From Sinomonas mesophila (GTDB taxonomy: Bacteria; Actinomycetota; Actinomycetes; Actinomycetales; Micrococcaceae), in contig NZ_KV908322.1 in the NCBI RefSeq assembly GCF_001999765.1, forward strand, positions 362,879 to 426,878: a DNA stretch of 64,000 bases, written 5' to 3'. Below the pieces are notes generated by a model. That model was not told the origin of the DNA and did not search any database. It saw only the letters and a program-made list of their open reading frames with translations. Numbering within the stretch: position 1 is the first letter of the stretch; every line of letters begins with the position of its first letter. A program made the position numbers and the translations under genes. Positions 13,914-23,052 of this stretch are shown one piece after another.

Positions 13914-16103
13914 GTGAGCCAAGGAGTTGACGTGCCCGCGCAGCCTTCCGGGGCAGAGCCCGTCCAGCCGTCGCTGCTGAGCGGCTTCCCCGCGGCGCCG
14001 CCGCCTCCGACGGGCCCGCGGGCCGCCGCGTCGCTGCCCGTGGCGCGCGTCTGCGTCGAGTCCCCCCTGCCGCAGCTCGACCGGCCGTTCGACTACCTCG
14101 TCACCGTGGAGCTCGACGCCGCCGCGGTCCCGGGCGTGCGCGTGCGCGTGCGCATCGCCGGGCAGGAGCACGCGGGGTTCCTCCTCGAGCGGCGCGAGAC
14201 CTCCGACGCGGGCGTGACGCTCGCGCCCCTCGCCGCCGTCCTCTCGCCCCTGCCCGTGCTCGCCCCCGAGATCGCGGCGCTCGCCACCGCCGTCGCCGAG
14301 CGGTGGGCGGGGGCGCTCGGAGACGTGCTGCGCTTCGCGGTCCCGCCCCGCGCTGCCAAGGTCGAGGCTCAGTTCGCCTCCGCCGCGGCCGCCCGCGCCG
14401 ACGCCCCCGGGGGCGAGGATGGGGCTGGTGACGGGGCGGCTCCCGGCCCCGAGGCGCCCGATGCAGAGGGTGCCGCTCTCCCGGGGCCGACCGCCGGTCC
14501 TGGCGACGACGCCGGCTGGGCCGCCCTCCGGCACGGCCCGGCGTTCCTGCGCCACCTTGCCGCGGGCGGCAGCCCCCGCGCCGTCCTCCAGGCGGTCCAC
14601 GGCTACGGGCCTGCGGGCTGGCCCGCGACGGTGGCCCGCGCGGTCGCCGCCGCCCTCGCCTCGGGCCGCGGCGCCCTGGTCGTCGTCCCCGACCGCCGCG
14701 ACCTCGCCCGCGTCCACGCCGCCGTCGAGCGCGCCGTGCCGGGCGAGCGCGTCGTCCGCCTCTCGGCCGAGGACGGCCCGAGCACGCGCTCGCGCGCCTT
14801 CCTCGAGCTCCTCACCGGCCGGGCGCGGGTCGCCGTCGGCATGCGCGGCGCCGTGTTCGGCCCGGTGCGGGATCTCGGCCTCATCGTCTGCTGGGACGAC
14901 GGCGACGACCTCCACGCCGAGCCCCGCGCCCCGTACTTCCATGCCCGCGAGGTGCTCCTCCTGCGCGCCGAGCAGGCCGGGTGCGCGCTCCTGCTCGCGG
15001 GGCACAGCGTCTCCGCCGAGGCCGAGCGGCTCGTCGCCTCCGGCTGGCTGCAGCGGATCGCGGCCGAGCGGCCGACCCTGCGCCGTGAGCTGGCCCGGGT
15101 CACGAGCACCGCGGACAGCGTCGAGTCGGCCCGCGATCCGCTCGCCCGCGTCGCCCGCCTGCCGCACGCGGCGTGGCAGCTGGCCCGCGAGGCGCTCGCG
15201 CGCGGGCCGGTCCTCGTCCAGGTCGCCCGGGCGGGGTATGCGCCGTCGCTCGCGTGCGCGGCCTGCCGCGAGCCCGCCCGCTGCCGGCACTGCTCGGGCC
15301 CCCTCGCCGAGCAGGCCTCGGGGCGCGAGCGGCTCGTCGCGTGCCGGTGGTGCGGCATCCCCGAGCTCGACTTCTCCTGCCGGTCCTGCGGGGGCCGCAG
15401 CCTGCGCCGCAGCACCGTGGGTGCCCTGCGCACGGCCGAGGAGCTCGGCCGGGCGTTCCCCGGCGCCGTCGTCGTGACGTCCTCGGGGGATGCGGTCAAG
15501 GACGAGGTGCCGGACGCCCCTGCGCTCGTCGTCGCGACCGTCGGCGCCGAGCCGGTCGCGCCCTCGGGCTACGCGGCGGCAGTCCTGCTCGACGGCGAGG
15601 CCCTGCTCCGGCGGGAGTCCCTGCGCGCGGGGGAGGAGGCCCTGCGCCGGTGGCTCAACGCCGTGGCCCTCGTCCGCCCGGTCCGGGACGGGGGACGGGC
15701 CGTGATCACGGCGGGGGACAGCGAGGCCGTCGACGCGCTCGTCCGCTGGGACCCGGCCGGCTTCGCCGCACGCGAGCTCGGCCTGCGGCGCGAGCTCGGC
15801 CTGCCGCCGGCGGTCCGGGTCGCGGCCGTGACGGGAGCGCGCGCCGACGTCGAGGCGTTCCTCGCCGCCGCCGCCGGGGTCACGGGCCTTCCGGGGGTCC
15901 GCACGGTCGGACCGGTCGACGTCGCGCCGCTGCCGGCGCCGGACGCTCAGGATGCACAGAGGGACTCGCGCGCGCTCGTCTTCTTCCCCATCGGCGAGGG
16001 GGCGGCCGTCACCCGCGGGCTCCGGTCCGCGCGGATCTCGCAGGCCGCCCGGCGGACGGCCGGCCCCGTGCAGCTGCGCGTCGACGCCCCCGACGTCCTC
16101 TGA
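13914..16103 (+). CDS. priA: Primosomal protein N' (PriA), helicase-degenerate actinobacterial form
   Basis: A replication-restart protein of 729 aa. The N-terminal DNA-binding domain and the zinc-binding region (CAACREPARCRHCSGP followed by CRWCGIP and CRSCGG, residues about 447-500) are intact. The Walker A site expected before ALVVVPDRRDLA is replaced by GYGPAGWPATVA, and the DEEH box by CWDDGDD, so ATP-driven unwinding is unlikely. This degeneration is known in actinobacterial PriA. An Ala/Pro-rich insertion sits near residues 160-200. GTG at 13914 follows metK by 31 bases. Confidence 0.9.
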   Translation: MSQGVDVPAQPSGAEPVQPSLLSGFPAAPPPPTGPRAAASLPVARVCVESPLPQLDRPFDYLVTVELDAAAVPGVRVRVRIAGQEHAGFLLERRETSDAGVTLAPLAAVLSPLPVLAPEIAALATAVAERWAGALGDVLRFAVPPRAAKVEAQFASAAAARADAPGGEDGAGDGAAPGPEAPDAEGAALPGPTAGPGDDAGWAALRHGPAFLRHLAAGGSPRAVLQAVHGYGPAGWPATVARAVAAALASGRGALVVVPDRRDLARVHAAVERAVPGERVVRLSAEDGPSTRSRAFLELLTGRARVAVGMRGAVFGPVRDLGLIVCWDDGDDLHAEPRAPYFHAREVLLLRAEQAGCALLLAGHSVSAEAERLVASGWLQRIAAERPTLRRELARVTSTADSVESARDPLARVARLPHAAWQLAREALARGPVLVQVARAGYAPSLACAACREPARCRHCSGPLAEQASGRERLVACRWCGIPELDFSCRSCGGRSLRRSTVGALRTAEELGRAFPGAVVVTSSGDAVKDEVPDAPALVVATVGAEPVAPSGYAAAVLLDGEALLRRESLRAGEEALRRWLNAVALVRPVRDGGRAVITAGDSEAVDALVRWDPAGFAARELGLRRELGLPPAVRVAAVTGARADVEAFLAAAAGVTGLPGVRTVGPVDVAPLPAPDAQDAQRDSRALVFFPIGEGAAVTRGLRSARISQAARRTAGPVQLRVDAPDVL

Positions 16104-16163
16104 GGGCGCATCCGGCGTCGGCGCCACTGGATGCTGGCGATTCTCTCCTGGGATCAGCTCTTC

Positions 16164-16736
16164 TCAGGTGCCGCTCGTGCCGGTCGATGCAAGCCCTGCC
16201 AGATGGAGCGCATTCGCCAGGACAAGCAGAACGAAGCTGGCGGCAGCGGCGACGAACGCCCGATTGGTCCAGTTCGCCCTGACACGCATGAACCTCGCCA
16301 TGACGGTGATCTGGTGGAGACGCACTTGGGTTTCGAGCTCCTCGGTCACCTGGCCGGCCGCGTCCTGGAAGTCCGCCGGGTCGACCTCCGCGATGCGCGC
16401 CCAGGACCAGAGGTGACCGACGCCCACCGAAGCCGGCCGAGGACTGGAACCGCGACGGACATGGAGTGCGATGAGGGCGCAGGTCACCGAGGCAGCAAGC
16501 AGCGCGAGAGCGAGCAGGACGATGGAGCCGACGACGGGACCGGCAAGGGCGGCACTCCTGGCAACCTCATCCGGCGAAGTGGACACCACCGCTCCGATGG
16601 CCGAGGCGATGAGCCCGTCCAGGGTGAGGACCATCTGCGCGCGACCGTACAAGTCCCGATTGTTGGTGAGCAGGTCCTCGTGCAGGCTTCGGGCAAAGGC
16701 CAGTGCGGGCGGCGTCGGTGCTTCCTCGTGGCTCAT
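16164..16736 (-). CDS. Small multi-pass membrane protein, Pycsar-effector-like (DUF5706-like)
   Basis: A 190-aa protein with about three transmembrane segments: one at about 29-46, a long one at about 63-90, and a C-terminal one at about 160-182. A soluble helix (about 118-158) holds ELETQVRLHQITVMARFMRV. This layout, an N-terminal helical hairpin followed by a Q-rich amphipathic helix and a last membrane helix, resembles the PycTM/DUF5706 effectors of cyclic-nucleotide antiphage systems. No nucleotide cyclase gene is adjacent. ATG 16736 (MSHEEAPTPP) was chosen over a longer upstream frame. The family assignment is tentative; it could be an unrelated membrane protein. Confidence 0.55.
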   Translation of the reverse strand: MSHEEAPTPPALAFARSLHEDLLTNNRDLYGRAQMVLTLDGLIASAIGAVVSTSPDEVARSAALAGPVVGSIVLLALALLAASVTCALIALHVRRGSSPRPASVGVGHLWSWARIAEVDPADFQDAAGQVTEELETQVRLHQITVMARFMRVRANWTNRAFVAAAASFVLLVLANALHLAGLASTGTSGT

Positions 16737-16873
16737 CCCGCCACCTGCAGGATCTCCGCCGTCATTGCATTCCCTGCCCGCCCACTGTCCCCAGCCATAC
16801 TGCGAGCGTAAGGAGCAAGGCCGGTGCACAACAGATTCGGAGCAAAGGCCCCGGGTCTAACTTGCCTCCACGA

Positions 16874-16889
16874 TCGCCGAATTCGGCGA
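16874..16889. promoter_or_regulatory. 16-bp perfect palindrome in a divergent promoter region
   Basis: TCGCCGAATTCGGCGA is a perfect inverted repeat lying between the divergent membrane-protein and DUF2235 genes. Such a site could be an operator for a dimeric regulator serving both. No regulator gene is adjacent, so its use is unknown. Confidence 0.35.
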
Positions 16890-16983
16890 CGCCTTACCAG
16901 GACGCGCCGTTCATGATGGAGTGCTAGGTGAATCCGACGGTTGGCGGCTCGTCGCATTCCGCTGGAAGTGGACTGGGGGGACC

Positions 16984-17912
16984 ATGAAGCGCATTGTCGT
17001 ATGCTGCGACGGCACGTGGGATCTGCCGGACCAGATGACAGACGGCTGTCGGGGCCCCACGAACGTGGTCAAGCTCTTCCGGGCTTTGGCCCGCCATGAC
17101 AGGAGGGGCGTGGAGCAGCGCCGTTTCTACATTCGAGGTGTCGGGACGGGCCGGTGGGACCGGATCCGGGGCGGAGCCTTCGGGTTCGGCCTTTCCCGCA
17201 ACGTCCGCAGGGCGTACAGGAAGATCGTCGAGAGCTTCGAACCCGGCGACGAGATCTTCCTGATCGGCTTCAGCCGCGGGGCGTTCACGGCCCGCAGCAC
17301 AGCGGGCCTCATCCGGAACTGCGGATGGCTTCGCCCAGAGCACGCGGACCGGCTGGACGAGGCCTATGCGCTCTACATGGAGCGGAGCCCAACAGGCGCT
17401 GGCAGTTCCACGACACCGACCTCTCCACCAAAGTCGACTTCGCCTTCCAGGCCCTTTCCATTGACGAGAAGCGGAAGCCCTTCCAACCGACGCTCTGGCG
17501 CCAGCAGGCTGAGGCCCGCGGCCACCAGCATCTGGAGCAGGTCTGGTTTTTCGGAACCCACTGCGACGTGGGGGGAGGCAATCCCGAACCGTCGCTGTCC
17601 GATGTGCCCCTGGTGTGGATCGCGCAACGGCTCCAGTCCCTCTGCGGGCTCGCCTTCAAGGGCTTCCCGTCCACGCACCCGAACCCGCTCGGACCGCTCA
17701 CCGAATCCCAGACCGGATTCTGGTGCGTCCTGCCTCCATATCCGAGGCCGATCGGTGCGGCGGACCATGAACGCATTGCCTCCACGGCGCTACGGCGGTA
17801 CGAGATGGACGACGACTACAGTCCGTCGAACCTGATCGCCCATCTCGACGACCCCCATCGGTTCGTCGAGATGGGAGAGCGCCGGCCCGGCGACCACTCT
17901 GCGCAAGGGTGA
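16984..17912 (+). pseudogene. DUF2235 alpha/beta hydrolase, frameshifted with internal deletion
   Basis: The N-terminal part starts at ATG 16984 (KRIVVCCDGTWDLPD), with the partner motif PTNVVKLFRAL and the nucleophile elbow FLIGFSRGAFTARSTAGLI, typical of DUF2235 (Tle1-type phospholipase/hydrolase) proteins. At about 17382-17392 the homology jumps to another frame, resuming with FHDTDLSTKVDFAFQAL, DEKRKPFQPTLW and WFFGTHCDVGGG and ending at 17912. The central block normally found between these parts (containing a GVWDTV-type motif) is absent, so the gene has both a deletion and a frameshift. It is probably inactive. It is divergent from the membrane protein at 16164. Confidence 0.8.
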
Positions 17913-18080
17913 TCTGCTGGAGCTTCACCAACGTGGTGTCGTCCGACTCCGGCAGTTCCGTTCCCGCCGTCAAGTACGCTTTAGGCGCACTTGGCGGCCG
18001 GAACTGGACTGCGGGACGGCCGAGGGCCGGACGCGACGAGCACGAGGCGTTCGTCACCGGCCCGCGCGTTGCGGGCCCGG

Positions 18081-19214
18081 TCAGCGGTCCCCGGCGCCGC
18101 GCCCGAGGCGCCCGAGCCAGCCGGGCCGGCGTCGGCCGCGGGAGGCGAACTCCGCCCGCGCGTCCTCCGCCGCGGCGAGCAGCGCCTCCGCCGACCGGTC
18201 CCAGCTGAACTCCCCGGCCCGGGCCAGGGCGGCGCGCGAGGCCGTCTCCCACGCCCCGGGCGCCTCGAGGGCGCGCACCGCGGCGGCGAACTCGGCGGGG
18301 GAGTCGGGATCGACGAGGGCCGTCCCGGTACCGCCGACCTCGCGGAAGATCGGGATGTCGCTTGCGATGACGGGGGTGCCGAGGCTCATGGCCTCGACGA
18401 GCGGGAGGCCGTAGCCCTCGGAGCGCGAGAGGCTCACGAGCGCAGTCGCGCGCAGCAGAAGCCCCTCGTACTCCGCCTCGCTCACGCCGTTGTGGAACAC
18501 GAGCCGAGCCCCGGCGGGGGCGAGCGCCTCGAGCTCGGCGCGGCGGGCGAGGCTGATCCGGCTCAGGAGATGGAGCTCGTACTCGGGGAGGTCCCGCATG
18601 CCGGCGATGGCCGTCTCGACGTTCTTGTACGGCATGAACGAGCCCATGTAGACGAGCATGCGTTCTGCGCCTCCGTCGGACGCCCGCGGAGCGCGGCCCG
18701 GCTGCGGGGCGTTGCCGACGATGCGCACGGGCCGCCGGGTGAGCCGCTTGCCGGCCATGAGCGCCTCAGTCGTGTGGCTCACGGTGGCGACGACGTCCGC
18801 GCGGTCGAGCAGGAGCCGCTGCGGCCAGTACGCCATGTGGTAGAGGCGCCAGAGCAGGCGGACGGGGGCAGGCAGGAAGCCGGGCGGCTGCGGGTGCACG
18901 TAGTAGATGAGGTCGTGCAGCGTGAGGATGAGCGGGTACCGGCGCCCCCACGTGCCCATGGTCTGCATGGGGCAGAAGACGACGTCCGGCGCGAGCCGGT
19001 TGACCCGCGCGGCGATGAACAGCTCGGCGGGGGAGAGCGGGCTCGAGACCAGGACGTGCGGCACGGCGGGCAGGAGGGCGAGCTGGCGCTCGTCGCTGAC
19101 AAGCATCGCGACGTCGGCGCGCTTCGCGACGGCCTCGATGAGGCTCGCGCCGTAGCGGCTGATCCCGTCGTGCTGGTCGGTGCGCGTGAAGCGCGCGTCG
19201 ATCAGGATCCTCAC
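18081..19214 (-). CDS. Glycosyltransferase family 4 protein
   Basis: A 377-aa GT-B fold glycosyltransferase. The N-terminal acceptor half starts RILIDARFTRTDQHDGISRY, typical of GT4 enzymes. The donor-binding half contains MLVYMGSFMPYKNVETAI and the EGYGLPLVEAMSLGTPVIA block (about residues 262-280) with the E-x7-E-type signature. The sugar donor and acceptor cannot be read from sequence. GTG 19214 overlaps the upstream hydrolase stop in a GTGA junction, so the two are cotranscribed. No membrane segments; a cytosolic or membrane-peripheral role in glycan or glycolipid synthesis is likely. Confidence 0.88.
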   Translation of the reverse strand: MRILIDARFTRTDQHDGISRYGASLIEAVAKRADVAMLVSDERQLALLPAVPHVLVSSPLSPAELFIAARVNRLAPDVVFCPMQTMGTWGRRYPLILTLHDLIYYVHPQPPGFLPAPVRLLWRLYHMAYWPQRLLLDRADVVATVSHTTEALMAGKRLTRRPVRIVGNAPQPGRAPRASDGGAERMLVYMGSFMPYKNVETAIAGMRDLPEYELHLLSRISLARRAELEALAPAGARLVFHNGVSEAEYEGLLLRATALVSLSRSEGYGLPLVEAMSLGTPVIASDIPIFREVGGTGTALVDPDSPAEFAAAVRALEAPGAWETASRAALARAGEFSWDRSAEALLAAAEDARAEFASRGRRRPGWLGRLGRGAGDR

Positions 19215-20131
19215 GCGGCGGCCTCCTCGAGGAATGCGGTGATCGCCGCGGCGGCCGGCTGCGGCGTCTCGTAGTGGATCAGATGCCCGACGCCGGGGAT
19301 GACGGTCAGGCGCGCGTCCGGCAGGAGCGACGCGAACCGGCGGACGTCCGGCAGGTGCGCGACCTCGTCGCGGTCGCCGGCGATGAGCAGCACGGGAAGC
19401 GCGAGGCCGTCCGGGGCCTCGGCGGCGTGGTGCGAGATGGAGGCCTTGAACGCCTCGAGGAGCATCGAGCGCGAGGCGAACTCGCTGAAGTGCTCCTCGT
19501 GCTGGGCGTGGACGAAGCGGCGCAGGTCCGGCTCGCGCGTCTTGGCCATCGTCTCGCTCATGACGCGCACGATCGCCGGCGAGCGCAGGAGCGCCGCGCC
19601 GGCCCGCTCGGGGAGCCGCGCCGCGGCCCAGTAGTAGAGCTCGGCGAGCCGGCTCATGATCGCCTGCGGCCCCTCGAGGGCGGGCGCCGAGATCGGGTTG
19701 ACGAGGACGAGCCGCGTGAACCGCCCCGGGTGCGCCGCGAGGAAGTGGGACGTGACGATCGAGCCGAAGGAGTGGCCGAGGAGGACCGTCTCGGGGCCGA
19801 GCCCGAGGGCGTCCGCGAGGGCGCCGAGCCACGCGCCGTAGCCCGCGATGTCGTGCCGGCCCTCCGCGAGGACGTCCGAGGCGCCGAAGCCGGGCAGGTC
19901 TGGCATGACGACCCGGACGCCCGGGAGGGCATCCACGACGCGCAGGAGGCCGTGGTGCGTCCCGCGGAAGCCATGCACCGCGAGGATCGTGGGCGGCTCC
20001 CCGGCGGCTGGCGGGCGGGCAGGCTCGTAGGTGAACACGGCGGTCTCTGCGCCCAGGACGTCCACCGTGCTGCGCCGCTCCCGCTCCTCCAGCTGGGAGG
20101 AGAGGAAGGGCTGTGCCATTGGCGCCGCCAT
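19211..20131 (-). CDS. Alpha/beta fold hydrolase
   Basis: A 306-aa hydrolase. The nucleophile elbow GHSFGS, a later GDRDEV (acid) and GVGHLIHYE (histidine) form the expected triad; HGFRG supplies the oxyanion region. ATG 20131 was chosen, with ATG 20119 as an alternative; neither has a strong ribosome-binding site. It follows the SorC regulator by 47 bases and overlaps the glycosyltransferase by 4, so the three probably form one transcript. The substrate is not predictable. Confidence 0.85.
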   Translation of the reverse strand: MAAPMAQPFLSSQLEERERRSTVDVLGAETAVFTYEPARPPAAGEPPTILAVHGFRGTHHGLLRVVDALPGVRVVMPDLPGFGASDVLAEGRHDIAGYGAWLGALADALGLGPETVLLGHSFGSIVTSHFLAAHPGRFTRLVLVNPISAPALEGPQAIMSRLAELYYWAAARLPERAGAALLRSPAIVRVMSETMAKTREPDLRRFVHAQHEEHFSEFASRSMLLEAFKASISHHAAEAPDGLALPVLLIAGDRDEVAHLPDVRRFASLLPDARLTVIPGVGHLIHYETPQPAAAAITAFLEEAAA

Positions 20132-20178
20132 CAGGTCACCGTCGGGATGGGGGTCATGGGTCCAATCTACCGGCGCGC

Positions 20179-21201
20179 TCAGGCCTGCTCGGCCAGGAGG
20201 GCGCGGGCCGTCGCCTCGTCGACGATGAGCTCCGTCGCGAGCCGGGCGTTGAGGGCGCCGCGCAGGGCGGCGGCCTTGGACGGGCCCGAGACGACGCACA
20301 GCCGCCGCGGGACCGTCCGGAGTGCCGCGAGGTCCGGGCCCGTGCCTCGGGCGTTGAGCCCGATCCCCTCCGAGGAGCCGTCCTCGCGGAAGAACACGGT
20401 CGCGACGTCCCCCACGACGCCCTCTGCCGCAAGGGACTCGAGGTCCGCCGCGTCGAGGTAGCCGCTCGAGTAGACGTGGCTCGGGACGTCGGCGTGCACG
20501 GAGCCCACGCCGAAGACAGCGAGGCCCATGCGCGCCTGCACCTCGAGCACGCGCCGCACGCTGCGCTCACGCCACATCCAGGCCTTCGTCTCCGGGCGGT
20601 CGAAGAAGGCTGGCACGGGGAACTCCTCGACGGCGGCGTCGAAGGCGGTGGCGAAGCGGCGCATGATCTCGCTCGCGTAGCCGAGGCCCATGGTCTGGGT
20701 GTTGGCGGCCCCGTTGAGCTGGACGACGGTGCTCCCGTGCGTGGGCCTGCGCCCGAGGTGGCGGCTCATCGCGCTCACCGTTGATCCCCACGCGATGCCG
20801 ATCACGCTCCGCGACTCGACGAGCGAGGTGAGGGTCCGCGCCGCGTACAGCGCAACCCTGTCGAGCGACTCGGCCTCGCTGAGGTTCTCGACCTGTGGCA
20901 CGACGTGGACGGACTGGGGCGCGAGTCCGAAGCGGTCCGACACCTCGTCCTCGAGCTCGGCCGCCGTGTCCACGGGGCTGTGGATCTGGATCTGCACGAG
21001 CCCCTCCCCGCGGGCGAAGGAGAGCAGCCGCGACACCGTGGACCTCGAGGTGCGCAGCTGCCGCGCGATGCTGTCCATCGTGAGGTCCTGGAGGTAGTAC
21101 ATCCGGGCCGCCATGAGGGCGTCGTGGTGCCGGCGGGTCGCGGGATTCTGTGCGGCCAGGGCTCCCTGCTGCGGGTCCCGGCCGGTCTCGGGCGTGCTCA
21201 T
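20179..21201 (-). CDS. SorC/DeoR-type sugar-binding transcriptional regulator, probable regulator of the glp genes
   Basis: A 340-aa protein. The N-terminal helix-turn-helix (about residues 38-66, YYLQDLTMDSIARQLRTSRS) is followed by a sugar-isomerase-like effector domain with GIAWGSTVSAM and the C-terminal VSGPSKAAALRGALNA typical of SorC regulators. ATG 21201 has AGGAAGG upstream. It is divergent from glpD, which suggests control of glycerol use, with a phosphorylated polyol or glycerol derivative as effector. That link is inferred from position only. Confidence 0.85.
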   Translation of the reverse strand: MSTPETGRDPQQGALAAQNPATRRHHDALMAARMYYLQDLTMDSIARQLRTSRSTVSRLLSFARGEGLVQIQIHSPVDTAAELEDEVSDRFGLAPQSVHVVPQVENLSEAESLDRVALYAARTLTSLVESRSVIGIAWGSTVSAMSRHLGRRPTHGSTVVQLNGAANTQTMGLGYASEIMRRFATAFDAAVEEFPVPAFFDRPETKAWMWRERSVRRVLEVQARMGLAVFGVGSVHADVPSHVYSSGYLDAADLESLAAEGVVGDVATVFFREDGSSEGIGLNARGTGPDLAALRTVPRRLCVVSGPSKAAALRGALNARLATELIVDEATARALLAEQA

Positions 21202-21214
21202 GGGGCTGCCTTCC

Positions 21215-21250
21215 TGCACGTTTGTGCAAAGTGGTTGATCTTGTTGTGCA
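21215..21250. promoter_or_regulatory. Candidate SorC operator between regulator and glpD
   Basis: TGCAC-GTTT-GTGCA (21215-21228) is an inverted repeat that also contains the near-palindrome TTTGTGCAAA (21221-21230). A related half site, TTGTTGTGCA, follows at 21241-21250. The sites lie in the 106-base divergent promoter region between the regulator and glpD, where an autoregulator controlling both directions would bind. Confidence 0.45.
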
Positions 21251-21307
21251 GCTCTTCCAAGAATTATCGCGAGCGCTCCCCGCATCGACCACCCGCAAGG
21301 AGTAACC

Positions 21308-23029
21308 GTGGCACCAGACCTTCCCGTCCCCGCCCATCGCGCACAGGCCGAAGCCCTCCGATCCGCTCCGCGGGCCCGTGTGCTCGTCATCGGCGGAGGC
21401 ATCAACGGCGTCGGCATCTTCCGTGACCTTGCCCTCCAGGGCGTCGAGGTCGCCCTCGTCGAGCGCGGCGACTACTGCGCGGGAGCGTCCGGCGCGTCGT
21501 CGCACATGATCCACGGCGGCATCCGCTACCTCGAGAACGGCGAATTCCGCCTCGTCCAGGAGTCCGTCGCCGAACGCAACCGCCTCCTGCGCATCGCGCC
21601 GCACTACGTCAAGCCCCTCGAGACGACGATCCCCGTCTTCTCGACGTTCTCCGGGATCCTGAGCGCGCCCCTGCGCTTCCTCACCCACCGCTCGGGCCGG
21701 CCGCAGGAGCGCGGCGCCGTGCTCATCAAGCTCGGGCTGAGCCTGTACGACGCGTTCTCCCGGGACGGCGGAGCCGTTCCCCGGCACCGCTTCGTCGGGC
21801 GGAAGCGCGCCCTCGCGGAGCTTCCCGCCCTGCGGTCGGACGTCAAGTACGCCGCGACGTACTTCGACGCGTCCGTGCACGACCCCGAGCGGCTCACGCT
21901 CGACGTCCTGCGCGACGGCCTGACCGCCGGTCCGCACGCGAGGGCGAGCAACTACGTCAGCGCGGTCGGCGTGTCCGACGGCGCCGTCCTCCTGCGGGAC
22001 GAGGTCACCAGCGAGGAGTTCGCCTTCCACGCCGACGTCGTCGTGAACACGACCGGCGCCTGGGTGGACCGCACCAACAGCGCGCTCGGCGCCGGCACCG
22101 CCTTCATGGGAGGCACGAAGGGATCCCACATCGTCCTCGATCATCCCGGGCTGCATGCGGCGTGCGCGGGACGCGAGATCTTCTTCGAGCACAGCGACGG
22201 CCGGATCGTGCTCATCTACCCCCTCGGCGACCGCGTGCTCGTCGGGACCACCGACGTCGCCGCGGGGGACGACCTCGAACCCACGTGCACCGACGCCGAG
22301 GTCCAGTACTTCTTCGACCTCATCCACCACGTCTTCCCGGGCCTCACCGTGGACCGCAGCAGCATCGTCTACACGTTCTCCGGAGTGCGGCCCCTGCCTC
22401 GGCAGGACGACACGGCCCCGGGGTTCGTGTCGCGGGACTACCGCCTCGAGAGGGCTAAGCTCCCGGGCGGGACAAGCCCCATGCTGAGCCTCGTCGGCGG
22501 CAAGTGGACGACCTTCCGTGCCCTGTCCGAGCGGGTCGCGGACGAGGTGCTCGGCCTCCTCGGGCGTGCCCGCACCGTGGGCACGGCCGACCTCCCCATC
22601 GGCGGCGGCAACGGGTTCCCTGCCGGCCCCGAGGAGATCCGGGCATGGGTGGGCGCGCACAGCGGGCCGGGTGTCGACGCCGCCCGCGCCCGGACGCTGC
22701 TGGCCCGGTACGGCACGCGGGCGGAGCAGGTCATGGCCCATCTCGCCGCCGGTGAGGACAGCCCGCTCCGGACCACACAGGAGCTGAGCGTGCGCGAGCT
22801 GGCCTGGATGGTGACGCACGAGCAGGCCGCCCATGTCGAGGACGTGCTGCTGCGCAGGACGTCCCTCGCGTTCCGCGGCCTCGTCACGGGTGAGCTCGTC
22901 CACGAGATCGCCGAGCACCTCGCGCCCACCCTGGGCTGGGACGCGGAACAGACCCAGCAGGAGGTGCGGCGAGCCCTCGCCACCCTGTCCGAACGCCACC
23001 GCGTCGACGTCGAGCAGCTCGTCTCCTGA
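21308..23029 (+). CDS. glpD: Glycerol-3-phosphate dehydrogenase (FAD-dependent)
   Basis: Oxidises glycerol-3-phosphate to dihydroxyacetone phosphate, passing electrons to quinone at the membrane. The FAD-binding fold is at VLVIGGGINGVGIFRDLALQ (about residues 25-44), then HMIHGGIRYLENGEFRLV, and later GVRPLPRQDD and SLVGGKWTTFR. The C-terminal GlpD-type helical domain is present. Length 573 aa. GTG start with AAGGAG upstream. First gene of glpD-glpF-glpK. Confidence 0.95.
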   Translation: MAPDLPVPAHRAQAEALRSAPRARVLVIGGGINGVGIFRDLALQGVEVALVERGDYCAGASGASSHMIHGGIRYLENGEFRLVQESVAERNRLLRIAPHYVKPLETTIPVFSTFSGILSAPLRFLTHRSGRPQERGAVLIKLGLSLYDAFSRDGGAVPRHRFVGRKRALAELPALRSDVKYAATYFDASVHDPERLTLDVLRDGLTAGPHARASNYVSAVGVSDGAVLLRDEVTSEEFAFHADVVVNTTGAWVDRTNSALGAGTAFMGGTKGSHIVLDHPGLHAACAGREIFFEHSDGRIVLIYPLGDRVLVGTTDVAAGDDLEPTCTDAEVQYFFDLIHHVFPGLTVDRSSIVYTFSGVRPLPRQDDTAPGFVSRDYRLERAKLPGGTSPMLSLVGGKWTTFRALSERVADEVLGLLGRARTVGTADLPIGGGNGFPAGPEEIRAWVGAHSGPGVDAARARTLLARYGTRAEQVMAHLAAGEDSPLRTTQELSVRELAWMVTHEQAAHVEDVLLRRTSLAFRGLVTGELVHEIAEHLAPTLGWDAEQTQQEVRRALATLSERHRVDVEQLVS

Positions 23030-23052
23030 CGCGCCCCCGAAAGGAGTCAAAG

